Of a stretch of 64,000 nucleotides of DNA, positions 7,847 to 18,600 are shown piece after piece. The stretch's first letter is position 1. Each line of letters starts with the position of its first letter. Source of the DNA: Candidatus Melainabacteria bacterium (GTDB lineage: Bacteria; Cyanobacteriota; Vampirovibrionia; Obscuribacterales; Obscuribacteraceae); the NCBI GenBank assembly GCA_003963305.1, contig RXJR01000009.1:372150-436149 (forward strand). The letters run 5' to 3'. Made by a program: the position numbers and the translations under genes. Under the pieces are notes generated by a model. The model worked only from the letters and a program-made list of their open reading frames with translations, searched no databases and was not told the origin of the DNA.

Positions 7847-9643
7847 CTAATCTTCCGTTGCTTTTGCAATTGCGATTGTCGTACGCACCAGACCAGGTGT
7901 ACCTCCTTCGTACACTAGATACCTGGAGACCCAGGCTGGAGCGAATTTGGCTTTATAGTTCCGCAATCCCTTATAAGAAAAGAAGCGGTTCATATGTTCA
8001 TATATCTGGTGAACAGCACGTTCTTGCAGTGTTGCATCACTTTCAGTGCCAACTCCGGAGAGGGCAGCCAGACCCAGGCTGAAGTGAGTAAATCCGGCTT
8101 GATGCAGCATCAGTAGCATTTTTGCGAACAGAAAGTCCATTGCACCGTTTGGTACTTCCACGCGATGTCGCATCAAATCAATGGTCACCTCTCCTGGCTG
8201 ATACGACCTGACCTGGTTTGCGAAGGCAATGATTTTTCCGTTTGGATCGACAAGATTGTAGGTGGTGTCATGTTGAAGTTCGGACTTATCAAATTGTCCC
8301 AGGCTGAATCCGCGTTCTCGTCTTCCGGGTAATGATAGCCATTCATCGGATACTGCCTTCAATTCAGCTAGTTCTTCCTCCGAGTGGGGCGCCAGCGATT
8401 GAACAACTTTGTAGCCGTCGCGTTCCAGTTTTTTGATAGGGCTTTTGAAGGTCTTCTTGTTAACAGTTTCGTTGCAAAAAGAAGCCAAATCAACTACACC
8501 GTCTTCGCCAATCTTCAATACGTCTAGTTTTAGCTCTTCGTATATCGGTAAGAATTCTGCCGGCACCTGCATAAATGCGCAAGACCAGCCGTTCTCGTGG
8601 CAATAATTTAGAAACTGTCTGGTCATCTCTAATATCTTTTCGGGCGGACCGACGGGATCTCCCAGGCTGATTGCGATTGCATTTTCTGTTTTATATGCGA
8701 CAAACGATTGTCTATCAGGTGAAAACAGGTACGATTTGTCGGGCAGTAATTTGTATCGATCCAGTGATGTGCGCCCATGTTTGTTGAGAATTTCTTCCGC
8801 CAGGTGGCGCTCTCGGGGATGAGTATTGAGTTGATAATTGATTGGTCTGAACAGACTGGCAATCACAAAAACTGGAACGATGTATCCGACAACTTGTAAT
8901 GACTCGATGAACCAGCGAGCATATCTGGTATGCGCTGTAAGATCAGTATTTCCGAGCTGAGTGATACCACTTATGGCACGTTCGAAACAACTTCGAAGGC
9001 TGAAACTGACTCCAAAGTCGATTTTGTCTAACAGCCAGAAACCGAGTGTGCCGTAACCAATCGCAACTACAATCAGCACAGAGCTGACTAGGACCGCAAA
9101 CCGTATGGAGTTTGATTCGCTTTTTACGCGAAAGTGATTACGCAAGATCAGAAGGAATCCACACCCTAAAATCGGTGGTACGGCAGAATAGCTTGGTAAG
9201 TCTATTTCACTGATTTTTCGTGCTAGCCAAATTGAATGTTCGCCGCCGATACGCAGAAGTTGCAATGTCGCCGACAAGCCGTTGATCAGTACGGCCATCC
9301 ACCAGGCTGTCCGCTTGCGGCGCCAAAGGTTGAACGAGAGGTAGATCAATAGAAGAGCAAAACCAAGTTCTACAGTTTTGCTCAGGTGATAAAGTTCGAA
9401 TGGAACTAGTGCGGAAAAGAGTTTCGGATGTTTTTCGAAGCGCACCAATAGCGGTTGCACTGTGCCAATCAGACCGGCGAGCAGAGTCGTGCCGGAAACA
9501 AGCCAGATTGGCCAATCTGCAAAGGTTCCGATTGGGTCAATATCTTCAGGTTTGAGAAATCGCCTGGCCGCGGCCGTCAGCCCACCGCTGGTAAATTCCG
9601 GTTCCGCTTGACTTTGTTCGGGCTGAGTTGTTTCGTCTGGCAC
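7847..9643 (-). CDS. MprF-like phosphatidylglycerol aminoacyltransferase (DUF2156-type C-terminal domain)
   Basis: The 598-residue product has about six N-terminal membrane segments (residues ~30-280) and a C-terminal soluble domain typical of the lysyl-phosphatidylglycerol synthase MprF. Recognisable pieces are YLFSPDRQSFVAYK, AISLGDPVGP, WSCAFMQVP, WLSLPGRRERGFSLG, ANQVRSYQPGEVTIDLMRH, GMDFLF-like NGAMDFLFAKML, and FFSYKGLRNYKAKF near the end. MprF enzymes transfer an amino acid from aminoacyl-tRNA to membrane lipid, reducing negative surface charge. Full MprF proteins are ~840 residues with ~14 membrane segments including a flippase, so this is a short form lacking most of the flippase. 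It begins with GTG at 9643 without an obvious ribosome site. The amino-acid donor cannot be read from the sequence. Confidence 0.82.
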   Translation of the reverse strand: MPDETTQPEQSQAEPEFTSGGLTAAARRFLKPEDIDPIGTFADWPIWLVSGTTLLAGLIGTVQPLLVRFEKHPKLFSALVPFELYHLSKTVELGFALLLIYLSFNLWRRKRTAWWMAVLINGLSATLQLLRIGGEHSIWLARKISEIDLPSYSAVPPILGCGFLLILRNHFRVKSESNSIRFAVLVSSVLIVVAIGYGTLGFWLLDKIDFGVSFSLRSCFERAISGITQLGNTDLTAHTRYARWFIESLQVVGYIVPVFVIASLFRPINYQLNTHPRERHLAEEILNKHGRTSLDRYKLLPDKSYLFSPDRQSFVAYKTENAIAISLGDPVGPPEKILEMTRQFLNYCHENGWSCAFMQVPAEFLPIYEELKLDVLKIGEDGVVDLASFCNETVNKKTFKSPIKKLERDGYKVVQSLAPHSEEELAELKAVSDEWLSLPGRRERGFSLGQFDKSELQHDTTYNLVDPNGKIIAFANQVRSYQPGEVTIDLMRHRVEVPNGAMDFLFAKMLLMLHQAGFTHFSLGLAALSGVGTESDATLQERAVHQIYEHMNRFFSYKGLRNYKAKFAPAWVSRYLVYEGGTPGLVRTTIAIAKATED

Positions 9644-9660
9644 GGTATTGGCTACTTACG

Positions 9661-9939
9661 TCAATTGCTCGATTCGCTTATTAAGGCTATTGACTCAGGA
9701 TTTTCGATTAGTCTGAGCTTAGCGGCGCGGTTCATTCGCTTAATTTTCCATTCCAACTTCATAGCATCAACTTTCGTGTCTAATTTCCATGCAAACAGAA
9801 GCTTTACGGGGCGATTGGCGCGAGTGTATTTAGCTCCTTTGCCTGAGTTATGGTTCTCAATGCGCTGCTGAACGTCATTGGTCCACCCTGTGTAGAGGGA
9901 TCCATTAGAACATTCAATTACGTATGTATAAAAAGGCAT
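9661..9939 (-). CDS. Small GIY-YIG nuclease-like protein (UPF0213/YhbQ type)
   Basis: The 92-residue protein is a single GIY-YIG domain: FYTYVIECSNGSLYTGWTND carries the two signature strands, followed by the conserved Arg (QQRIENHNSGKGAKYTR) and Glu in MKLEWKIKRM. Its length and sequence match the stand-alone UPF0213 family, whose E. coli member YhbQ is linked to DNA repair. It ends 18 nt upstream of the MprF-like start on the same strand and may share a transcript, though no functional link is expected. Confidence 0.88.
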   Translation of the reverse strand: MPFYTYVIECSNGSLYTGWTNDVQQRIENHNSGKGAKYTRANRPVKLLFAWKLDTKVDAMKLEWKIKRMNRAAKLRLIENPESIALISESSN

Positions 9940-10057
9940 ATGGCAATTCCAGTTAATGGAACTACCATAGCAGATGCAATTCGGTTTTTAGATGACCGGG
10001 CTTTATGACGCCGTTTCTATTCGGACTCAGATCGATTTGGATTCAGATCGATTCAAA

Positions 10058-11968
<1,911 letters not shown>

Positions 11969-12000
11969 CTACTCCTAATTTCCTTTACTAACTTCTACAT

Positions 12001-12017
12001 ACAACACTGAGTGTTGT
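12001..12017 (-). promoter_or_regulatory. Inverted repeat in the dnaK leader
   Basis: ACAACAC-TGA-GTGTTGT is a perfect 7-bp inverted repeat 36 nt upstream of the dnaK ATG. It could be a repressor operator or a 5' UTR hairpin. It does not match CIRCE. No other control signal was recognised near dnaK. Confidence 0.4.
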
Positions 12018-12405
12018 TTGCCGCCCAACTCAACAAATAATTAGTGAATGGGTTTGAAGCGCGGAAGCCAATTTTACCAAGCTGCTTCAGCTCGGTATAT
12101 GGCTGAGCCTGCAATCGCTACATAAGGTCTTAATTCAAACATTGATCGGATTCACGCTGTGTTGTGCTCGATAGCGCTGCTGTTATTGATAGGCGGCATT
12201 CCAGTGCTTAAGCTGCTGAACGATGGTGGGCGCATGAGCTCGCTGCTGACTGATCCAGCTTGATTGCGCTTGGTCCGCATTTATCCACTCCGGCTCAGGT
12301 GAGAGAGCGGGGGTGAGTGTTGCGCTATGCAAACGTTTACATCACGATGAGTCGTACTCGCACCACCAGTAGTGGCGAATCGACGTGGAGAGGATGGACT
12401 GTTTT
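12018..12405. other. Intergenic DNA upstream of dnaK with a LacI/CcpA-like operator motif
   Basis: No gene is supported here. One motif, TGCAAACGTTTACA at 12328-12341, fits the TGNAANCGNTNNCA pattern of LacI/CcpA-family operators. A single 14-bp match in a 64-kb window can occur by chance and no matching regulator gene is nearby. Confidence 0.25.
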
Positions 12406-12433
12406 TTGTTATCGTCGCGAGCACCTATATATA
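12406..12433 (+). promoter_or_regulatory. Possible promoter of the structured RNA
   Basis: TTGTTA at 12406-12411 and TATATA at 12428-12433 are 16 bp apart, a reasonable sigma-70 arrangement. Transcription would start near 12440, just before the run of stable hairpins that begins at 12515. Confidence 0.4.
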
Positions 12434-12439
12434 GAACCA

Positions 12440-12800
12440 GCTCCACACATTTTTTGAATTTTGTCGATTCTGCTTTTTAGTAACAACTCGGTAAGTTCTC
12501 TTGACTACTTTGTAAGCACGGTCGACACCGCAACTGTGCTGAAGGGAACGGCAGCTGAGGCAAGACCGAAATTTATGGAAAAGGGGCAGAGGGCTGGATT
12601 TCGATCCAGTCTTCTTCTTTTCCAGGCACTTTTTGATTGCGCCTTTTAAGAAGTGATGCTCTCAGAGGGGGACGACGCGCCCCGTGGACCTGTGCCCCTG
12701 GTGGGTCCAGACCCGGCGTCCCAGCACTTCAGCTCTGGACCGACTTGACTTGATCGGTCCGGCTTTAATTTGTTGGGCGGAGCTGGACATTAAAGCGCCG
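12440..12800 (+). ncRNA. Candidate structured non-coding RNA with five hairpins
   Basis: About 360 nt without a convincing gene fold into consecutive helices when read by eye. (1) AGCACGGT at 12515-12522 pairs with ACTGTGCT at 12533-12540, with one G-U. (2) GGAAAAG at 12578-12584 pairs with CTTTTCC at 12617-12623, closing a long inner stem capped by CTGGAT-TTCG-ATCCAG at 12594-12609, a UUCG tetraloop. (3) GGACGACGC at ~12670 pairs around to GCGTCC at ~12717, enclosing TGGACC/GGTCCA. (4) GGACCGA and TCGGTCC flank a 10-nt loop at ~12738-12761. (5) GCTTTAAT at 12762-12769 pairs with ATTAAAGC at 12789-12796. I found no match to RNase P RNA, tmRNA, SRP RNA or a known riboswitch core. Ends are approximate and no clear terminator follows, so it could also be the 5' leader of the small-protein gene at 12981. 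Confidence 0.6.
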
Positions 12801-12833
12801 TCGGGTGGGTTTTGAACGTGATTTTTAGTGCGT

Positions 12834-12872
12834 GGCAATGGTGAAATTCCCAATTAAGGCAAGAAATTTGTT
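12834..12872 (+). repeat. Duplicated upstream block, copy 1
   Basis: The sequence TGGCAATGGTGAAATTCCCA + ATTAAG recurs almost unchanged at 13412-13450, in both cases ~147-149 nt before a GTG-started small protein gene. Together with the shared TTGGTAA element and the similar proteins, it shows a tandem duplication of a unit of about 380 bp. Confidence 0.8.
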
Positions 12873-12883
12873 TTCGTAACGTC

Positions 12884-12912
12884 TTGGTAACTTTTGAAAA
12901 GTATTCTTCAAT
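12884..12912 (+). promoter_or_regulatory. TTGGTAA element, possible promoter, copy 1
   Basis: TTGGTAA at 12884-12890 could be a -35 with a weak -10 (TTCAAT) 17 bp after TTGGTA. The same word lies at 13464-13470 before the paralogous gene, at the same 91-nt distance from the GTG, and at 22279-22285 before the LysM gene. Conservation across paralogs supports a regulatory role. Confidence 0.45.
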
Positions 12913-12980
12913 CATGCCAAGGGGAAACGTTCCTTAAGGCTTGCCCCACCCCCAAACCCTTCCAAGCCGAGGACACTGCG

Positions 12981-13217
12981 GTGAATAATCCTTCGAATGT
13001 GCATGCTTTCTTCGCCAAATTAGCAACAGCCGCTCGCGGTAATTCAGATGTTCAACCTTCGCTGACAATGCTTCATCGCAAGCAGCCCGCATCCGTTGCG
13101 CATGTCGCGGCTCGTTCCCTCGAAGATGTTGTAACCGCTGCCCTGACGAAACCAGTGTTCGTAGCCACAGAGTTGCATGATTTCGGTGTTGGTCTCCCTC
13201 CCCTGGCACGCTGCTAA
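12981..13217 (+). CDS. Small paralogous protein A (DFGVGLPPL family), function unknown
   Basis: GTG at 12981 is chosen because GAGG lies 8 nt upstream and because it aligns with the GTG start of the paralog at 13561; a TTG start at 12894 would add residues with no match in the paralog. The 78-residue product begins VNNPSNVHAFFAKLATAARG and ends HDFGVGLPPLARC; both ends and PSLTMLH in the middle match the second copy. It has no signal peptide or membrane segment and resembles no family I know. A strong terminator follows at 13242. The conserved tail looks like a binding or recognition motif, which is an inference. Confidence 0.72.
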   Translation: MNNPSNVHAFFAKLATAARGNSDVQPSLTMLHRKQPASVAHVAARSLEDVVTAALTKPVFVATELHDFGVGLPPLARC

Positions 13218-13241
13218 AGTGATTTGACGATTTCGGTCTCG

Positions 13242-13275
13242 AAAAACCCCGGAGCGCCGCTGCCCTGGGGTTTTT
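13242..13275 (+). terminator. Rho-independent terminator after small protein A
   Basis: AAAAACCCC at 13242-13250 pairs with GGGGTTTTT at 13267-13275, a 9-bp stem whose 3' arm ends in a T-run. It lies 25 nt after the stop of the small protein gene. Confidence 0.85.
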
Positions 13276-13301
13276 CTTTGTGTGAAAACGCTTTTCAGGC
13301 T

Positions 13302-13333
13302 TTGAATTTTTTCCGATATCGGAAGAAATTCAA
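13302..13333. repeat. CCGATATCGG palindromic repeat, copy 1
   Basis: A 32-bp inverted repeat, TTGAATTTTTTCCGAT joined to its complement, with one mismatch (G at 13325). It lies between the two small paralogous genes and belongs to a family of eleven copies in this window. Confidence 0.9.
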
Positions 13334-13411
13334 TCGCAAAAGGCTCTTTTGGCAATACAGGGAAGGCTTTCAACCTGATTCTGGCGCCTGGTTGAATATC
13401 GATAGAGAATT

Positions 13412-13450
13412 TGGCAATGGTGAAATTCCCATTTAAGTCGAAAAAATTGT
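13412..13450 (+). repeat. Duplicated upstream block, copy 2
   Basis: TGGCAATGGTGAAATTCCCA + TTTAAG, matching 12834-12872. It precedes small protein gene B at the same relative position as copy 1 precedes gene A. Confidence 0.8.
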
Positions 13451-13463
13451 TGACCGTAATATA

Positions 13464-13492
13464 TTGGTAACGTTCGATTAGTAATCTCTAAG
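13464..13492 (+). promoter_or_regulatory. TTGGTAA element, possible promoter, copy 2
   Basis: TTGGTAACGTT followed by GTAATCTC, 91 nt before the GTG at 13561. The element before the LysM gene (22279) shares both halves, TTGGTAATGTT and GTAATCTC. Any -10 is weak (TCTAAG, 17 bp after TTGGTA). Confidence 0.45.
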
Positions 13493-13560
13493 CATGCCAA
13501 GAGAGGTTCCACCACTCGGCAATTGCCCAATAACTTAGACAGATTGCGAGGAGTACAGCA

Positions 13561-13800
13561 GTGTATAACCCATCGAACGTGCACGCATTTTTTGAGAAGC
13601 TCTCCTCGGCTGCCAGAAACAACGTTGAGAAGAAACCAAGCCTGGAAATGTTGCACAGCAGCATTCCTACGAGAAATGGGTATATAGAAGGGTCACTTCA
13701 AGAAGCAATGATGTCGGCAGCGGCTCAAAATCCACCATGCCTGGTATCAACTGCATTGAATGACTTCGGCGTTGGCTTGCCTCCGCTCTCCGCCTCCTAG
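13561..13800 (+). CDS. Small paralogous protein B (DFGVGLPPL family), function unknown
   Basis: The 79-residue product starts at GTG 13561, behind GCGAGGAG. It begins VYNPSNVHAFFEKLSSAARN, has KPSLEMLHSS in the middle and ends NDFGVGLPPLSAS. Start context, length, internal motif and tail match protein A, while the segment between residues ~40 and 65 has diverged, so selection seems to act on the two ends. No signal peptide is visible. It lies 148 nt upstream of the two coupled polytopic membrane protein genes on the same strand, so a functional link is possible but not shown. Confidence 0.75.
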   Translation: MYNPSNVHAFFEKLSSAARNNVEKKPSLEMLHSSIPTRNGYIEGSLQEAMMSAAAQNPPCLVSTALNDFGVGLPPLSAS

Positions 13801-13948
13801 TCGGGATTTTGCTGATTTGCATACATGTGATCATTACGCACAAATAGCATTACTACTTACGATTTCAACGACTTTGTCTGGTCCCAGACCTTACTACTCT
13901 CATTTTTAAGGAAGCTCTGGTGCCTACCGCATCGGAGCTGCATCACAG

Positions 13949-15649
13949 ATGAAAAGACGAGCAGTCGAATATTTGATGGTGGAAGTGGCAGTTCTCTGTT
14001 TTAGCATGTTGCTCGGGTCGAATTTGGCTGCGTTCGGCTTGCCCAGCAGTGCGTTTAGCACGCTTCAACCGCGAGATAGAGATTACTCTCAGACCGAACA
14101 CGGTCGCATGTACAACAAACAGAACTCTGTTGCTTCTGAAGACGACAAATTGGAGACACTGCAGAAGGACGACAAAGCAGAGACTACTTCGGTAAAGTAC
14201 GGAAACAGTTCGCAGGGTGGTGTAACACCAGGAAGCGGTAGCCGGGACATCGAAACGCAAAAGCCTGAGATACAAGCTCAGAAAGTGAAAGAGCAAAATT
14301 TTCAAGACACTTTGACGCAATGGTCCTATTGGAACATCGGTAATGGGGTAAACATAGCTAAGCCGATTCCACCTGGTGGACCAAATTGGTATTCATTTCC
14401 TCCATCGCGTCAAATTCAAGCAAAGCCACAGGCAGCCGCTGCGATGGCTGTTCTTAAATTTCTGCCGCAACTGCCAAAGACTCACGGCAGCGCCATGCCA
14501 TCCAATACAGTCATGCAGGCCAACTATATGGCGACTGCGTTTGCTGCCGGGCAGCTGCTGAACGCTCCCAAACGCCATACTGCGGCTGCTAAAGCCAACC
14601 TGGCAGGTCAGCAACAGGAAATATCGGACTCATCGGCCGGCACTGCAGAAAATGGATTTGCCACTTCTATTGATGGCAGCATGGAACCATTGATTAATGT
14701 GGCGAACGAAGCTGCAGGCACTCCCACTGATGCCGAAGCTGCCACCAAGACTTATTCTCAAGCGATATGGATGGTGCAGCAGATTTACAAGTTCGTTTAT
14801 GTGCCGCTCGCCATATTGTTGTTGCTGCCTGGAGCCATCCTTACCAATCTGAAAGGGTATCTGGCAGGCGGTATCATCGCTTCGCACAACGATGAAGACG
14901 CGGTCAGTCCGTTTAGCGGTATTTTGCGTAGTATCATTGCCATCTTTTTGATTCCGGCCACTCAACTTTTCACGAGTTGGACAATCGACGTCGGTAATTC
15001 GATGACATACGAGGTTGCACAGCACATTCAGCCCGCCGCACTGATGGAGTGGATGCAAGAGCAGAACTTCAATGCTCCCGTCAAGAATGCCAAGAACGCC
15101 TTGAGTGAAGCAACTCAGGGCAAGATGAATGGAAAAATCGATGAAGGTGGAGAAAAGAACTCCACCGTTGAACAACAGGGCTCAGGTACTCGTATGCTGC
15201 AAATGGCGTTCAATATGATGAACGCCGCAATGACTGTTGGTCTGTTGATGATGAATGCTTTTCAAACTGTGATGATTTGCTATCTCTATTTGATGGCACC
15301 AATCGCTGCAGCTTTCTTCGCCTGGCCTTCCGGAGTCGGGACCCTTTTCAAAGCCGTGTTTGCGAATTGGCTTGACGCCCTGATCAATGTTTCTCTGTGG
15401 AAATTTTGGTGGTGTGTGGTCATCCTTTGTATGCAGACACGTTTAGAGTGGCTGATGGAAGCCGGCATGTATAACCCTAATACGACATGGGAAATGGCTA
15501 CCTACACAGCTTTTATGGTGATACTGCTTTATGTTCCGTTCTCTCCGTTTGAGTACAAGCCGGGAGATATGGTGACTCAAATTATGTCCAAAGCCGAGCA
15601 ACTCAAAGATGCCGGCGCATCGAAGGGCGGAAAGAAGGCACACAAATGA
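13949..15649 (+). CDS. Polytopic membrane protein, VirB6/TrbL-like layout, paralog of the next gene
   Basis: The 566-residue product has an N-terminal hydrophobic segment (VEVAVLCFSMLLGSNLAAFG), then ~240 mostly hydrophilic residues, then a membrane region: ~284-305 (VYVPLAILLLLPGAILTNLK), ~325-350 (SIIAIFLIPATQLFTSW), ~416-500 (several segments including YLYLMAPIAAAFFAWP and WKFWWCVVILCM) and ~514-535. The same landmarks (LLLLPGAILT, IAIFLIP, a 'GPI/API..A..AWP' turn, a Trp-rich helix) recur in order in the next gene. Long periplasmic head plus clustered late segments resemble VirB6/TrbL conjugation channel subunits, but I cannot confirm homology and no other type IV secretion gene is in the window. 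The stop overlaps the next ATG (ATGA). Confidence 0.7.
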   Translation: MKRRAVEYLMVEVAVLCFSMLLGSNLAAFGLPSSAFSTLQPRDRDYSQTEHGRMYNKQNSVASEDDKLETLQKDDKAETTSVKYGNSSQGGVTPGSGSRDIETQKPEIQAQKVKEQNFQDTLTQWSYWNIGNGVNIAKPIPPGGPNWYSFPPSRQIQAKPQAAAAMAVLKFLPQLPKTHGSAMPSNTVMQANYMATAFAAGQLLNAPKRHTAAAKANLAGQQQEISDSSAGTAENGFATSIDGSMEPLINVANEAAGTPTDAEAATKTYSQAIWMVQQIYKFVYVPLAILLLLPGAILTNLKGYLAGGIIASHNDEDAVSPFSGILRSIIAIFLIPATQLFTSWTIDVGNSMTYEVAQHIQPAALMEWMQEQNFNAPVKNAKNALSEATQGKMNGKIDEGGEKNSTVEQQGSGTRMLQMAFNMMNAAMTVGLLMMNAFQTVMICYLYLMAPIAAAFFAWPSGVGTLFKAVFANWLDALINVSLWKFWWCVVILCMQTRLEWLMEAGMYNPNTTWEMATYTAFMVILLYVPFSPFEYKPGDMVTQIMSKAEQLKDAGASKGGKKAHK

Positions 15650-18600
15650 AGAATTCAGCGAATCTAGTTCTGGTATTTGTAATTTCTGCCTTGTGTGGAA
15701 TGATGCTCCCTGCCAATGCAGCCAGAACAACCGGCGATATCGGCGATACTGGCGGCGGTCCGACCAAATGGAACGGCATGATGTACCGTGGCGTAGGTGC
15801 ACCGGTTGGAGGACTTGCACCTGTTGACCAGGGCGGCGGCGCCGAGACGAAAGACCAGGCCCAACCGCTGGAAGATTCGGACCTGGCAAAAGCGAGCGCT
15901 GGAAAGTCTACAATCGGTGACGCTCAGACCGGTTTGCCTGCCTCAGCGATCAAGCTGAAGTGGCCAAAAGGTGCTGCCGAAGCCATGAAACGCAACATGG
16001 CCAACACTGATGGTCGCTTGCCGACAAACTCCGAAATGCAACTTTATCTGGCTAACTTTGCAGGCACGCTGGCTGCTGGTGCCAATGCACCAGACAAACA
16101 GATGCACTCTGCTAAAGCCAATCTTGACGCGCAAGGAACTGAGGTCGCCAACGGTATGGCTGATCTTGAGAAGCAGCAAGCTGCGTCGGCGATTGACTTC
16201 TGTTCCAGCTTTTTGAACAACTTCACCACAGACGGTGGCAACAAGTGGAACAAGCTGCGCGACAACATATTCATGCCGATGGCTGTTCTGCTCTTGCTTC
16301 CTGGCGCTATTTTGACCCAGGTGAAAGCGATTATTTCAGCCGGTACACCTGTTCTCGGGCAAGAAACCAATCCATTTGAAGGTATCCAGAGATCCCTGAT
16401 TGCTATCTTCCTGATTCCTGGCACTTATCTTGTTCTCAACTACAGTATCGATTTGAACAACTCGGTCACTTATTCGATTGCCGAGGAGTACACGCGTCTT
16501 TTTGGCTCGGATATGTATCGGGATGCAATATCCTTTCATATTCGCGCTTTCCCTTCGCGTCAACCTGGTGAAAATCGTAACGCTCTCGATCAGCAAACCG
16601 CCAAGATGACTCCGCTGCTGGGAGGAAAAACCGCTTTCGCACTGTTCGAAGGCAAGATGATCGAAAACAAGATCGAAGATCCGGTTGCCAAAATTTATCA
16701 GGCGCCAATGGATCGAGCTGATGAAGCGCTTCCTAGTTCTGCAATCATGGCGAAGACCATGTTCAATAGTACCAATGCGACATTTATGATTGCCTGGAAC
16801 ATTCTGTGCGCTTTCCAGATGGTCTATTTTTACTATCTCTGGTTTGTCGGACCGATTACTGCAGCCCTCTGGGCCTGGCCGATGAAAACTTTGCGCAACG
16901 CCTTCCCGAGCTGGTGTGAAGGTGTAATCACGCTTGGTTTCTGGTCACTTTTCTGGAATACTTCCATTTTGCTGATGGCATGTTTCAGAGGCGTCGACGA
17001 AACCGGCACTTTGATTTTGACCGCCTTGAATTTCCTTGCTACTTCGTCTGTAAAATATGCCTTCGACTTTGCTGGTCTGGCTAAAGCTGCTGGTCAAGAA
17101 GCTGCTCAGATGGCTGAGAAAGCCATGAACGCCGCCAAAGGCGGTGGCGGCGGCGGTGGCGGTGGCGGCGGTAAAGGAGGACATGCCGGTCACAAGGGTG
17201 GTCATGGTCATGGCACCGGACATCAGCCGCATCATCCTCATCATGCCGGTGAAGCCCTTCCTGGTGGGCCGAAGGTTACCGATGCTGGAGAAGGCAAGAG
17301 AGAACTTGCCGGTCTGCCACTCAATGATCGTTTAGTCGCTCTCAACAAAGATGCCGATGAACGTGGCGGTCGCATTCGGGTCGCTTCACTCGATCCTGAT
17401 GCCGGTTTCCGTGAACTTGCTGCCAAACAGCCACCACCGCCAATCGACGGTGACGACAAGGCCGTACGTCAACTGCCTGGCGATAGCTTCACCGTCGGCG
17501 ACGGCGGTTCCGGTGGTCACATGTTCACGCGTTCAATGGTCGACGGTAAGCCTGTCTTGACTGTTACAGACATGGAAGGAAATGCCGTTAAAGGAATGGA
17601 CGGCAAAGATCTTGGTCCGATCAGTTTGAGCGACATTCCGGAGAACGGCTCCAAGTCCATATCTTTCGACCCTGATCCAACTACCGGTAAGCCTCGTGGT
17701 TCCATCGACATTCAGCAGGGTAGTCACGGTGGTCAGCTTTACCACGCTTCAAGCCATGGCCATAGTGAATTGGTCTCTTACAGCGGCGGTCACCTGAGCG
17801 GACATTCCTCTGCAGCGGTCGACGCTGGTATGCATGCGTCGATGATGGATGGTAAACCGGTAGCAGAGCTGCAACCTGGGTTGTTCTACGGCACTGACGC
17901 TAACGGCAACGGTGCCCTGTACGATATCGATCATAATCAGATCAATTTTGATGCTAATGGTGATGCCACTCTTGCCGATGGCAGAAGTCTGCATATGGAA
18001 GACGGACCAGACGGTTACTCCACGCTCTCTGTCAATGGCTCCGATCTGTATGCTTTGTCAGCCAGCAATGCCGGATTGAGTGTCTCGCATGGCGATGCTA
18101 CGCACGATCCCTATCATCATCCGATCAACAGCCTCGCCCTCAGTCGCGATGCCAATGGTGCCGTACACTCGTCTCTCTTCAACGAAAATGGTCAGCGCAC
18201 AGAGTCCGCAACCATGTTCGGAGCAGATACTCAGCGAGCCTACTACAATCCTGATAGCCAGGCGTTGCTCGGTTACAGCAACACACACAATTTCGACAAC
18301 GGCGACTCCGTCACCAACTTCTATAGAGACGATAATTCGCTCGTCGGCACCAACATGTATCAAATGACCGACGACGGTTTCAGAGAAACTGTTTTCGATG
18401 CCAGTGGCAATCCAGTAAGCATGCAGCAGACATCTTACGATGATAATGGCTACTCACTGACCACAGCTAATTTCGTCGATGGAAATGTCAGCAATGCCTC
18501 CGTCAGCCAGTTCGACAATTCCGGCACGTTCCTGTCGAGTCAGCCGTTGGATTACCGACAGATGCAATCTATTGGCGGTGATGTAAGCGCACTCAGCCAG

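Noticed and set aside
7592-7918. Frame with RLKPFETRF repeats
   Set aside because: Produced by a 27-nt tandem repeat (multiple of three) and overlapping the real TonB-like gene end.
12001-12017. CIRCE heat-shock operator before dnaK
   Set aside because: The inverted repeat is ACAACAC/GTGTTGT with a 3-nt loop, not TTAGCACTC-N9-GAGTGCTAA.
12440-12800. Identity as tmRNA or RNase P RNA
   Set aside because: No T-arm plus tag frame, and no conserved P4-type core (GAGGAAAGTCC) could be found on either strand.
12894-12980. Longer start (TTG 12894) for small protein A
   Set aside because: The extra residues have no match in the paralog, while GTG 12981 has a ribosome site and aligns with the paralog's start.
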